Translations under genes and position numbers: made by a program
The notes under the pieces: generated by a model
The model's database searches: none
What the model was told of the DNA's origin: nothing
Seen by the model: only the letters and a program-made list of their open reading frames with translations
Assembly (NCBI GenBank): GCA_026988135.1
Contig: JALSLT010000023.1
Span: 1 to 22,134, forward strand
Length of the DNA stretch: 22,134 nt
Direction of reading: 5' to 3'
DNA from: Desulfurobacterium sp.
Lineage (GTDB): Bacteria; Aquificota; Aquificia; Desulfurobacteriales; Desulfurobacteriaceae
Shown here: positions 13,107 to 20,565 of the stretch, one piece after another
Position numbering within the stretch: position 1 is the first letter of the stretch
Layout of the letters: each line of letters begins with the position of its first letter

Positions 13107-14252
13107 ATGAGGAGAAAAGAGATACATATGCCAGGTAAATATAGCCAGGAGAAAGTGCTTGATATTTTGATGAAATTTCGTCCTCCACTTATTGTTGCTC
13201 TTGTAACTATTATGGTTTCAACGATTGGCTATATGGTGATTTCGGGAGAGGATCTTTTAAAGGCGTTCTATATGGCGGTTCTTACTGTTACGACTATAGG
13301 TTATGGTGAAATGTGGGATATGGGGGTAAAGGGAAGGCTTTTTAATATTATTGTTATGACATTCGGAGTCGGTAGTGTTATGGGTTATTCCATTGCTGTT
13401 CTAATAAACATAGTTACTTCAGGAGAAGTAAAACAGATAGTGAGGTTTAGAAAGATGGTTTCCGATATTTCAAGTTTAAAAAATCATTATGTTATTTTGG
13501 GTTTGACGGATTATGTCAAATTTCTGGTTAAAGAGTTGAAAATGAAAGGAATTCCTTTTGTTGTTGTTAGTAATTCTGAAAATCTTAAAGAGTTTGTCAA
13601 GGATTTTGGTGTTGAATATTCTCTTAATCTTGATCCTTCCGATGAAAATACGCTTATGCTTGCGAATGTTGAAAATGCAGTAGGAGCAATAGTTACTTCG
13701 GATAACGATTATAAGAATCTTGCTATTACTTTGACTGTTAGAAAGATTACTGAAAAACTTGCTTTCGGGAAGTTTTTTATTTTTTCCGTTGTTAACAGTT
13801 CTTCTTTTAAGCAAAAACTTTTTGATGTTGGGGCGGACTATGTTGAAGCGGTTCCGGAAATAACATCAAAGAGGATTGCTGCTATTGCAGAAAATCCGCC
13901 GGTTTTCGGAAGAAAATCCTTTTTGGAGGAAGTTTTATTTGGCGAAGAATCGTTTGTGGAAATTGAGGAGTTTTTAATTGACAGAGAGTCTCCGGTAGTT
14001 GGAAAGAGTATATATGAACTTGGTTTGAAAGAGAAATTTAAAGCCTTGGTTATAGGTGTAAAAAAGAGAAATGGTAGTGTTATATATGTTCCTTCCGGGG
14101 AGGTGATAATGGAGTCGGGGGATATTTTGCTCGTTACTTTTCCTAAGGGGTCAAAAGATAGAATAGTTCGTGTTTTTGCAAAAAGCGGGGTTCTTTCCGG
14201 TAAAGTGATTCTTAGAAAAATGATGAAGGAGAGGGAAAATGGATTGGGGTAA
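13107..14252 (+). CDS. MthK-like potassium channel with RCK (TrkA-N/TrkA-C) domains
   Basis: A 381-residue two-transmembrane K+ channel. TM1 is at about 27-46, and the pore helix and selectivity filter T-T-I-G-Y-G (62-67) follow, with Glu68 where Asp is more usual. TM2 (78-103) carries a G-V-G hinge. A cytoplasmic RCK domain begins at residue 127 (H-Y-V-I-L-G-L), where the nucleotide-binding Gly motif is degenerate as in MthK, so gating by a cation and not by NAD is possible. TrkA-C is at about 290-370 (S-I-Y-E-L-G-L, G-D-I-L-L-V). The start at 13107 has AGAGGGG upstream; an in-frame ATG at 13128 is an alternative. It overlaps the next gene by 14 bases, suggesting the small membrane protein works with the channel. 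Confidence 0.9.
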   Translation: MRRKEIHMPGKYSQEKVLDILMKFRPPLIVALVTIMVSTIGYMVISGEDLLKAFYMAVLTVTTIGYGEMWDMGVKGRLFNIIVMTFGVGSVMGYSIAVLINIVTSGEVKQIVRFRKMVSDISSLKNHYVILGLTDYVKFLVKELKMKGIPFVVVSNSENLKEFVKDFGVEYSLNLDPSDENTLMLANVENAVGAIVTSDNDYKNLAITLTVRKITEKLAFGKFFIFSVVNSSSFKQKLFDVGADYVEAVPEITSKRIAAIAENPPVFGRKSFLEEVLFGEESFVEIEEFLIDRESPVVGKSIYELGLKEKFKALVIGVKKRNGSVIYVPSGEVIMESGDILLVTFPKGSKDRIVRVFAKSGVLSGKVILRKMMKERENGLG

Positions 14253-14586
14253 AGTGGGAACGTTTTTTTGCGTGATGATGTCCCTTACTACTATAGTCGG
14301 TTTTGTTTATGACGGGGATCCTTATACCCTTATGGCTGCCGTTACTTTCAATATGATTGCTACGCTTCTTAAACTTGGAAGCAAAAGAACTTTGAGTGCC
14401 GAACTTCTTGCTACAAGTTTTGTGGCGGATCTTCATCTTGTTCCTGCTTTGATTTTTTTCGAGATGGATATGAGGCTTTCTCTTGTGAAGGCGATGGCAT
14501 GGGGTGCTGTTGTGGCTAATATTGTTTCGGTTGTTCTTCTTATAATAGAGACGGTTCTGGAAACAAGGGATGAGAGTTGGCTATAA
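14239..14586 (+). CDS. Small three-helix membrane protein (DUF6394-like)
   Basis: A 115-residue protein with about three or four hydrophobic helices (roughly residues 6-24, 30-48, 58-75 and 85-105). The N-terminus M-D-W-G-K-V and the segments G-F-V-Y-D-G-D-P-Y and S-F-V-A-D-L-H-L-V-P-A resemble the uncharacterised DUF6394 family, from memory. Its start lies inside the end of the K+ channel gene (14-base overlap, with AAGGAGAGGG as ribosome-binding site). This coupling suggests an accessory subunit or regulator of the channel. No catalytic motif is visible. Confidence 0.75.
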   Translation: MDWGKVGTFFCVMMSLTTIVGFVYDGDPYTLMAAVTFNMIATLLKLGSKRTLSAELLATSFVADLHLVPALIFFEMDMRLSLVKAMAWGAVVANIVSVVLLIIETVLETRDESWL

Positions 14587-14591
14587 AGTTT

Positions 14592-14620
14592 TTGTTAAAA
14601 TAATAGTTAATCTTTAATAT
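14592..14620 (+). promoter_or_regulatory. Candidate sigma-70 promoter of the ligase-transferase pair
   Basis: TTGTTA (14592-14597) and TAATAT (14615-14620) are separated by exactly 17 bases and lie 28 bases before the GTG start of the ligase gene. Confidence 0.5.
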
Positions 14621-14647
14621 ATTAGATATTTAGTCGGGGGCTTTATT

Positions 14648-15724
14648 GTGCGTTTTATTCCATCCAAACCTTATACGGTAGGGCTTGAGCTTGAAGTGCA
14701 GCTTGTTGATAGTTTTACTTTTGAGCTTTCGGAAAAGTCGGAGCGGCTTTTTAGCCGAGCTTCCGATAAATTGCTTAGAGTTCTTCATGAAGAGTTTCTT
14801 CAATCAATGGTAGAGATAGTTTCTCCTCCTTCTGATACGTCTGGGGAGGCAGTTTCTTTTCTGAAAGATGCTTATTTCGAGATAAAAAATATAGGAATGG
14901 ATGAGGGTTTCTATCCGTTGATTTTAGGGACTCATCCTTTTGCTGACCCTATGGAAATAGGAATAACCAGAGATAAAAGATATGAAAAATTGCTAAATGA
15001 GTTTCAAATAATATTAAGGAATTTTCTTATATTTGGGTTGCATATTCATATAGGCATCGAGACCGAAAGGGAGTTGTGGAAGGCCTATAATATTACGCTT
15101 AAATATCTTCCTATTTTTATAGCTCTTTCATCTTCTTCTCCTTTCTATAAAGGTAAGTTTACCGGATTACACAGTTACAGGTTGAAGGTTTTTGAGCAAC
15201 TTCCGAGAGCTGGTATTCCCGAGCAATTTTTTTCTACCGATGAGTTTGAAAAGATGTTTTCGGTTTTGAAATATTCCGGTTTTGTTGATAGTTTAAAGGA
15301 TATCTGGTGGGATGTAAGACCGAGGCCGGATCTTGGGACTTTGGAGCTTCGAGTTTGTGATGCGATTCCGGATTTTAACAGAATAGAGGCGATAGCCGAT
15401 TTTTTCCGTTTGCTTGTTGCTTGGTCAAAAGGTATGAAAGTGGAGAAATTTTATCATCAAGTTGTAAAACAGAACAGATGGAATGCAGTAAGGCACGGGC
15501 TTGATGGTATGTTTGTAGATGCAGATGGAGTTGAAAATATTAACAGTAAAATTCATTTTCTTACGGAAGAGTTTGATAAAGCAGGTGTGATTGATAAGCT
15601 TGGAATAGATGTGGATAATCTGTACAATGTTTTGAGTGGGTATCCCGTGTCCTATTCTATTATGAATGATTATAGAGCCGGTGTGTCTGTAAGAGATCTT
15701 GTAAAATACGGGTTTGTTGAATGA
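14648..15724 (+). CDS. GCS2/YbdK-family carboxylate-amine ligase (glutamate-cysteine ligase-like)
   Basis: A 358-residue ATP-grasp-like glutamine-synthetase-fold ligase of the GCS2/YbdK family. Members join the gamma-carboxyl of glutamate to an amine, or have weak glutamate-cysteine ligase activity. Motifs include T-V-G-L-E-L-E-V-Q-L-V-D at the start, I-V-S-P-P near residue 60, G-T-H-P-F-A-D, the G-L-H-I-H-I-G metal/nucleotide motif near 138, and T-L-E-L-R-V-C-D. The start is GTG at 14648 with TCGGGGG seven bases upstream. The stop overlaps the next gene's ATG (ATGA), so the product is made together with a gamma-glutamyltransferase homologue. The true amine substrate cannot be told; glutathione synthesis would need a second enzyme not seen here. 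Confidence 0.85.
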   Translation: MRFIPSKPYTVGLELEVQLVDSFTFELSEKSERLFSRASDKLLRVLHEEFLQSMVEIVSPPSDTSGEAVSFLKDAYFEIKNIGMDEGFYPLILGTHPFADPMEIGITRDKRYEKLLNEFQIILRNFLIFGLHIHIGIETERELWKAYNITLKYLPIFIALSSSSPFYKGKFTGLHSYRLKVFEQLPRAGIPEQFFSTDEFEKMFSVLKYSGFVDSLKDIWWDVRPRPDLGTLELRVCDAIPDFNRIEAIADFFRLLVAWSKGMKVEKFYHQVVKQNRWNAVRHGLDGMFVDADGVENINSKIHFLTEEFDKAGVIDKLGIDVDNLYNVLSGYPVSYSIMNDYRAGVSVRDLVKYGFVE

Positions 15725-17223
15725 AAGGAATTATAGCTGCGGGAGATAGATTAACGGCTAATGCTGCTGCCGAAGTTTTGAGGAAGGGTGGTAACGCTTT
15801 TGATGCTGTTGCTGCTGCTGTTTTTGCTTCTTATATGAGTGAACCTGCCCTTACAAGTCCTGCCGGGGGTGGTTTCCTTCTTGCCGTTGAACCGGGTAGT
15901 GAACCGGTTTTATATGATTTTTTTGTAGATGTACCTCCTGTCAGGGAGAATAATCCCGATTTTTTTAAAATAACCGTTGATTTTGGTGATGCTCTTCAGG
16001 ATTTTCATATCGGTTGTGCTTCTGTTGCTGTTCCGGGAACGGTTGCCGGTCTGTTGAGAGTTCATCTGGAAAGGGGGCAACTTTCTATAGAGGATGTGCT
16101 TTCTCCGGCTATGAGATACGCTAAGGAAGGGATTTTTCTCTCTCATGTTCAGGCTTCGTTTGTTAAACTTCTTGAACCTATTTTTACAGCTACCGAAGCT
16201 ACAAAAGAAATTTTTATGGTTGATGGAAAACTTATTGATGGTACGGTTCTTTTTAAAAATTACGCTTATTACGAATTTTTATCTTTGGTTTCCAGAGAGG
16301 GGCAGTGGGTTTTCTATGAGGGAGAGATAGCAGATAGAATCGATTTTATGTGTGGTGAAAATAGGGGGCATTTGCGGAAAGATGATCTCGCAAAGTATAA
16401 GGTTACTGAGCGGAATCCTCTGTCTTTCGATTTTAATGGTTATAGAATTCTTACGAATACCCCTCCTTTTCCGGGAGGAATTTTAATTGCTTTTACTTTA
16501 AAATTACTTGAGGACGAGTTGCTTGGAACTTTTGGTTCCGGTGAACATCTTCTGAAACTGTTAAAGGCGACAGAGGGGACTCAGGATTTTAGAAGAGAGT
16601 TTATTAACGATGGAATTTCAAAGGAATATGGTAGGTTTTTAGACTCTCAATTCCTTGAATCTTATAGAAAGAAAGTTAATCTTTTTGGGAATACAACCCA
16701 TGTAAGTGTGATTGATAGTGAAGGAAGGGCTGCTTCAATTACCACAACAAACGGAGAGGGTTCCGGATATATTATTCCGGAAACCGGTGTAATGTTGAAC
16801 AATATGCTTGGGGAGGAAGACCTGAATCCGGAAGGTTTCTTTAGGTGGCCACCTTACGTAAGGTTACCGTCGATGATGTCCCCGACGGTAGTTATTAAAG
16901 GGGGTGAGCCGTTTCTCGTTCTCGGAAGTGCAGGGAGTAACAGGATAAGAAGCGCTATAGTTAATGTTATTTTAAACAGTTTAGTTTTTTCCATGGATGT
17001 GGTTGATGCGGTTCATTCGCCTAGGGTTCACTATGAAAAAGATACGGTTTATCTTGAGCCTGGTTTTTCTGAAAATGTTGTTGAAAAGATTGAAAAAGTT
17101 TTTGGAGAAGTTGTTAGGTTTTCATCGAAGAATATGTTTTTCGGTGGGGTTCAGGCGGTGACTGGTGATTTTACAGGAGCAGGTGATTCCAGGAGAGGTG
17201 GGGTTGTTTTAAAAGTTGATTAG
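15721..17223 (+). CDS. Divergent, probably cytoplasmic gamma-glutamyltransferase-family hydrolase
   Basis: A 500-residue N-terminal-nucleophile hydrolase of the GGT/cephalosporin acylase family. The autocleavage site and catalytic Thr are in G-N-T-T-H-V-S-V (T325), giving a large (~324) and a small (~176) chain. Residues such as P-A-G-G-G-F and S-V-A-V-P-G-T-V-A-G are kept. Oddities: no signal peptide, whereas typical bacterial GGTs are periplasmic; the D-F-R-E motif, whose Arg (R114 in E. coli) holds the substrate alpha-carboxylate, is D-F-F-V; the S-S-M-S-P-T oxyanion segment is S-M-M-S-P-T; the N-N-Q-M-D-D substrate loop is N-N-M-L-G-E. So the substrate may not be a normal gamma-glutamyl peptide. 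It overlaps the ligase gene by four bases and the convergent yacG by four. Confidence 0.88.
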   Translation: MKGIIAAGDRLTANAAAEVLRKGGNAFDAVAAAVFASYMSEPALTSPAGGGFLLAVEPGSEPVLYDFFVDVPPVRENNPDFFKITVDFGDALQDFHIGCASVAVPGTVAGLLRVHLERGQLSIEDVLSPAMRYAKEGIFLSHVQASFVKLLEPIFTATEATKEIFMVDGKLIDGTVLFKNYAYYEFLSLVSREGQWVFYEGEIADRIDFMCGENRGHLRKDDLAKYKVTERNPLSFDFNGYRILTNTPPFPGGILIAFTLKLLEDELLGTFGSGEHLLKLLKATEGTQDFRREFINDGISKEYGRFLDSQFLESYRKKVNLFGNTTHVSVIDSEGRAASITTTNGEGSGYIIPETGVMLNNMLGEEDLNPEGFFRWPPYVRLPSMMSPTVVIKGGEPFLVLGSAGSNRIRSAIVNVILNSLVFSMDVVDAVHSPRVHYEKDTVYLEPGFSENVVEKIEKVFGEVVRFSSKNMFFGGVQAVTGDFTGAGDSRRGGVVLKVD

Positions 17224-17408
17224 TTTTCGTTCTCTTTCCCGTCTTGCATGTTTAAGACAGTTTCTTCGATGGAGTACTCTTCATTAAGCCACATATGAAG
17301 GTCTGCCATTTTACATTTTGCGCTGCAAAATGGTCTGAAAGGATTGTTTTCCCATGGTGTTTCTTTTTTACATACCGGACATTTTATCTTTTTTCTATCT
17401 GATTTCAT
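17220..17408 (-). CDS. yacG: YacG-like zinc-ribbon protein (DNA gyrase inhibitor family)
   Basis: A 62-residue protein with one zinc ribbon: C-P-V-C-K-K (two Cys) and R-P-F-C-S-A-K-C-K (two Cys), then the conserved D-L-H-M-W-L-N-E-E-Y. In E. coli YacG binds the GyrB C-terminal domain and inhibits gyrase. It is usually near coaE; here it is the last gene of the ttuA-mqnA operon, its start lying within mqnA (14-base overlap). Its 3' end overlaps the convergent transferase gene by four bases. The C-terminal tail is acidic. Confidence 0.9.
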   Translation of the reverse strand: MKSDRKKIKCPVCKKETPWENNPFRPFCSAKCKMADLHMWLNEEYSIEETVLNMQDGKENEN

Positions 17409-18225
17409 CAGACCCTCCGAATTTTAGAATGGCATTTTCAGGTTGGATGTTAATTTGTAAAAGAGATGCAAATTTTCTTAGGGATTCTATATGGTCTGGG
17501 GTCAGGTTGTAGTTTAGGTATTTATAGTAGGCTAAACATTCTTCTTTCGATAGTCCGACTTTTTTAGAATAAATAGACGCAATTTTTTCAAGGTTTTCTA
17601 ACCCGTATTCTCTTGATTTTTTAAAAGCTTCAAATATATCTCTTACTTTCTTGGGATAGTTTTCGAATGTTTCTTTTCTTACGCCCCATACTGCAAAAAC
17701 GAAAGGTAATTTGTTTATTTTATACCATTCTTTTCCTAAGTCGTATGTGAATCGAAAATTTTTCTGTTTCAAAAGCTGGAAGGCATCATCCCCAATTGCT
17801 AAGACCGAAGTAGCCGTTTTCGGTAAGTTTCCTTCCTTCATGCTGTAATAGTGGTAGTTGGGTTCGATTCCGTAGTTTTCTGATAAAAGATATTCGATGA
17901 ATGCCCTTGATGTCATAGAGCTTTTTGTTAACCATACATCTTTTTTGTGAAGTTGCCGGATAGGAACTTTTGAGAAAAATAGAACACTTTTAACTTTTGT
18001 TAGCGAAGATATTGAGAAATCTGGGAATAGATAGTATTTTCTACTGTTTGTTATGAATTCGTAAGAGGAGATGGGGCTTATGTCTATTTCTCCGTGTCTT
18101 AACATTTGGTTTAATTCCGATGGTACTGCTTCAATAAATTTGTGGTTGAAGTTATCGAGTTTTTTTATAAAACCGAAATAGATGGGAAGGACGTTTATGT
18201 ACTCGATTTTTCCAACTTTTAACAT
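17395..18225 (-). CDS. mqnA: Chorismate dehydratase (futalosine menaquinone pathway)
   Basis: A 276-residue MqnA/MqnD-family protein with a periplasmic-binding-protein-like fold. MqnA removes water from chorismate to give 3-[(1-carboxyvinyl)oxy]benzoate, the first step of the futalosine route. Family features are the start M-L-K-V-G-K-I-E-Y-I-N-V-L-P, the D-I-S-P-I-S-S-Y-E-F loop, and A-I-G-D-D-A near residue 155; chorismate-type motifs favour MqnA over MqnD. The start is set at 18225, giving the normal N-terminus and overlapping the ttuA stop by seven bases; the frame extends to 18270 but the extra residues are basic and unlike the family. The quinone made would serve anaerobic respiration. 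Other mqn genes are not in the window. Confidence 0.9.
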   Translation of the reverse strand: MLKVGKIEYINVLPIYFGFIKKLDNFNHKFIEAVPSELNQMLRHGEIDISPISSYEFITNSRKYYLFPDFSISSLTKVKSVLFFSKVPIRQLHKKDVWLTKSSMTSRAFIEYLLSENYGIEPNYHYYSMKEGNLPKTATSVLAIGDDAFQLLKQKNFRFTYDLGKEWYKINKLPFVFAVWGVRKETFENYPKKVRDIFEAFKKSREYGLENLEKIASIYSKKVGLSKEECLAYYKYLNYNLTPDHIESLRKFASLLQINIQPENAILKFGGSDEIR

Positions 18226-19154
18226 ATGGTTTTTCCTTTTATTTTTTCTACAATACGGCATACTGTGCATATTTTTGTTGATGTTGGCATTTCACATTTT
18301 TCGCAGGGATTAAGTTTAACTTCTTCTTCATTTAGTTTTGTGAAAATCGGCCGGGCTTTTTTGAAAAACTCTTTATAGAGTCTCAGTTTTGTTCCCGGCA
18401 TTTTGTGTTCAAGGAATGCAAGAGCTTGTTTGTAAATTGGAGATGTTGCACTTTCGGAGTTTGGACATCCTGTTTCCATAAATTGAATGTTATTTAGAAT
18501 TGCATAACTAACTATCTCTTTTTCAGTGAAAAAGCAAAATGGTTTAGCTTTTCTGGCAAATCCTTTTCTTTCTAAAAGGACGGGATACTGTCTCCCCAGA
18601 TATCCTGTTTCCCATCTTAGTGTATTTGATAACAGAACGGCAGATTCATCGTCAAGATTGTGTCCTGTTGCTATTGCATTGAGGTTTTTATCAATCGCTA
18701 TTTTATTCATTATGTATCTTTTAAACGTTCCGCATACGGAGCATACGTTATCTCTTCCGGAAAGTTCTGCTATTTTTTCTATAGGATGATTAAAGTTATC
18801 TTGAAGGTTAAAAACGATTAGAGGCTTCTGTAATCGTTCCGACATATTTTGGCATAATTTTAGAGATTTTTCAGAGTATTTGTTTGCTGTAATTCCGAGA
18901 GATATATGGATTCCTACAGTTTCATATCCTGCTTTCGTTAATAAATACCACAGAGAGAGACTATCTTTGCCTCCCGAGATAGCAACTCCTATTTTTCCAT
19001 CCATAGAAAACATTCGAAACTTTTTTATTGTTTTAAGAGTATGTTTTTCAAACCATTCGATATAATGCTCTTTGCAAAGGGAAAGCTTATGTTGACGTAA
19101 GTTTATTACAGCCTTTTCTCTTTTTCCTTTTGTTTTGCAAATTTTACACAGCAT
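18219..19154 (-). CDS. ttuA: tRNA-5-methyluridine54 2-sulfurtransferase TtuA
   Basis: A 311-residue TtcA/TtuA-family enzyme that replaces O2 of T54 in tRNA by sulfur, making s2T, a thermostabilising change typical of thermophiles. There is an N-terminal zinc finger (C3, C6, C27, H30), the PP-loop I-S-G-G-K-D-S (60-65) for ATP, and three cysteines for a [4Fe-4S] cluster (C138 and C141 in C-S-V-C-G, C230 in T-G-C-P). A C-terminal zinc finger follows (C284, C287, C296, C299). The paired zinc fingers separate TtuA from TtcA. The sulfur donor is expected to be the TtuB-like protein encoded 9 bp upstream. The start at 19154 has an AGAGGAAAC ribosome-binding site. Confidence 0.93.
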   Translation of the reverse strand: MLCKICKTKGKREKAVINLRQHKLSLCKEHYIEWFEKHTLKTIKKFRMFSMDGKIGVAISGGKDSLSLWYLLTKAGYETVGIHISLGITANKYSEKSLKLCQNMSERLQKPLIVFNLQDNFNHPIEKIAELSGRDNVCSVCGTFKRYIMNKIAIDKNLNAIATGHNLDDESAVLLSNTLRWETGYLGRQYPVLLERKGFARKAKPFCFFTEKEIVSYAILNNIQFMETGCPNSESATSPIYKQALAFLEHKMPGTKLRLYKEFFKKARPIFTKLNEEEVKLNPCEKCEMPTSTKICTVCRIVEKIKGKTIC

Positions 19155-19163
19155 AGTTTCCTC

Positions 19164-19370
19164 TTATCCTTTGGATGTTGCTATAACTATTTTTATTTTT
19201 TCTCCGGTTTTTACTGTTTCATCTTCGCATATAAGCTCTTTTTCTTTAATTACAACTGCGGTTTCAGGGTAGATAGAGAGCGATTTTAGTACTGTTTCTA
19301 TTCTTGCGGAATTTTTTTTTATGGGGACTTCTTTTTCTTTTCCGTCTATTTCAACGATTATTTTACCCAT
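19164..19370 (-). CDS. ttuB: TtuB-like ubiquitin-fold sulfur carrier (MoaD/ThiS family)
   Basis: A 68-residue beta-grasp protein: I-I-V-E-I-D-G-K-E at the start, a central V-L-K-S-L helix and a V-K-T-G-E-K-I-K-I-V end. Placed directly before ttuA, it is the likely sulfur donor, thiocarboxylated at its C-terminus by an E1-like enzyme. It ends S-K-G and not in the usual Gly-Gly, which is unusual; the reading frame is clean to the stop at 19164. AAGGAG lies inside the end of the permease gene, and the start overlaps that gene by eight bases, so it is translationally coupled to the ABC operon. Confidence 0.82.
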   Translation of the reverse strand: MGKIIVEIDGKEKEVPIKKNSARIETVLKSLSIYPETAVVIKEKELICEDETVKTGEKIKIVIATSKG

Positions 19371-20562
19371 CTTTTAAAATCTCCTTGGGTTCGAAAGATG
19401 TTGCTCTTGCGGCCGGATATATGCCGGCAATTAAGCCTATTAATATAGATAGAGTTATGGAGATTGCAATTCCGTTGACAGGTATGTAAAGAGGCCATTT
19501 TGCTATTTTTGAAATAACATTTACTAATATAGTTGCTATTAACGCTCCCGAGAATGAACCTGTTAGAGAAAGGATTGTTGATTCTATTAGAAATTGCTTG
19601 AATATATCTTTTTTTGTTGCTCCGAAGGCTCTTCTTATACCTATTTCAACAAGTCGCTCATATACGGATAAAGTCATAACTGCAAGGATTCCGAGAGCTC
19701 CTACACTGAAAGCGATGACTGCAACCGTAATACTTAATACGGAAAATATTTCCATCGCTTCTTTCTTTGTGTTTACAAGGTCTTCATATCTTGTGATGGA
19801 AAAATCTTTTTTTCCGTGCCTTTTTTTTAGCAAGGATGTTACTTCTTTCATCGCTTCTTCTGTTACTTTTTCAGATACTGGAAGAACATATATCGAATCT
19901 ATGTAGTCAACATTTTCAAGCCTTCTGACGGCACAGCTTATCGGAACAAGTACTCTGTTGTCCAGGTTTTCTCCGGATATGTCAACTCCTTTTTTAGGAA
20001 GGATTCCTACTATTTTGTAAGGGGCGTTATACAGATAGAGGGTCTTTCCTATCGGATATTTTTCGCTGAACAGATTTTGTGCAACTTCAATTCCGATTAC
20101 TGCGATCTGAGAAAAGTTTTCTACATCTTCTTTGGTTATAAATCTTCCTTTCGCAGGTTCGGATGAGGTAATTGCGGCGTAGTTTCTATCTACACCGAAA
20201 ACTTTGGGGTTTGTATAAATTCCGTTTACGTGAACCGGAGGGAATACTTCTTTTACGGGGGAACTTTCTTTAACAAGAAGGCATCTTTCTTTTATCGCTT
20301 TTGTGTCTTTTGTTGTGAGTGTGGGAAAGAAGTTTACCTGTAACTTTTTTCCTCCGAGATTTTTTATCTGTCCGGGAATTACAACGAAAACCTGTCCTCC
20401 CAGCTCGCCTAAGTATTCTCCCACTTTATTTTTCATCGCTCCGGTTATACCCATCATAAGAACAAGGGAGAAAACGCCGATAGCTATTCCTGTTACTGAT
20501 AGGAGAGTTCTCCGTTTATTATTGCCGAAGTATTTTAATATTGTTTCTATTTCCAGATTCAT
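19363..20562 (-). CDS. ABC transporter permease, MacB/FtsX type (second permease)
   Basis: A 399-residue permease with one N-terminal transmembrane helix (about 19-41), a large periplasmic MacB-type core domain (~45-260) and three C-terminal helices (about 273-300, 325-350, 365-388) forming the FtsX domain. The coupling segment G-I-R-R-A-F-G-A-T and the final P-A-A-R-A-T-S-F-E-P-K-E-I-L are typical. It pairs with the homologous permease just upstream (gap three bases) and the ATPase before that, making a heterodimeric MacB/Lol-like machine that moves lipids, peptides or drugs out of the inner membrane. No adaptor (MacA) or outer membrane channel is in the window; they may lie beyond the right end. 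Confidence 0.9.
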   Translation of the reverse strand: MNLEIETILKYFGNNKRRTLLSVTGIAIGVFSLVLMMGITGAMKNKVGEYLGELGGQVFVVIPGQIKNLGGKKLQVNFFPTLTTKDTKAIKERCLLVKESSPVKEVFPPVHVNGIYTNPKVFGVDRNYAAITSSEPAKGRFITKEDVENFSQIAVIGIEVAQNLFSEKYPIGKTLYLYNAPYKIVGILPKKGVDISGENLDNRVLVPISCAVRRLENVDYIDSIYVLPVSEKVTEEAMKEVTSLLKKRHGKKDFSITRYEDLVNTKKEAMEIFSVLSITVAVIAFSVGALGILAVMTLSVYERLVEIGIRRAFGATKKDIFKQFLIESTILSLTGSFSGALIATILVNVISKIAKWPLYIPVNGIAISITLSILIGLIAGIYPAARATSFEPKEILKDG

Positions 20563-20565
20563 TAT

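Noticed and set aside
12758..13127. Minus-strand open frames across the glnB upstream region and tRNA-Sec
   Set aside because: They run through the tRNA gene and show no protein family features.
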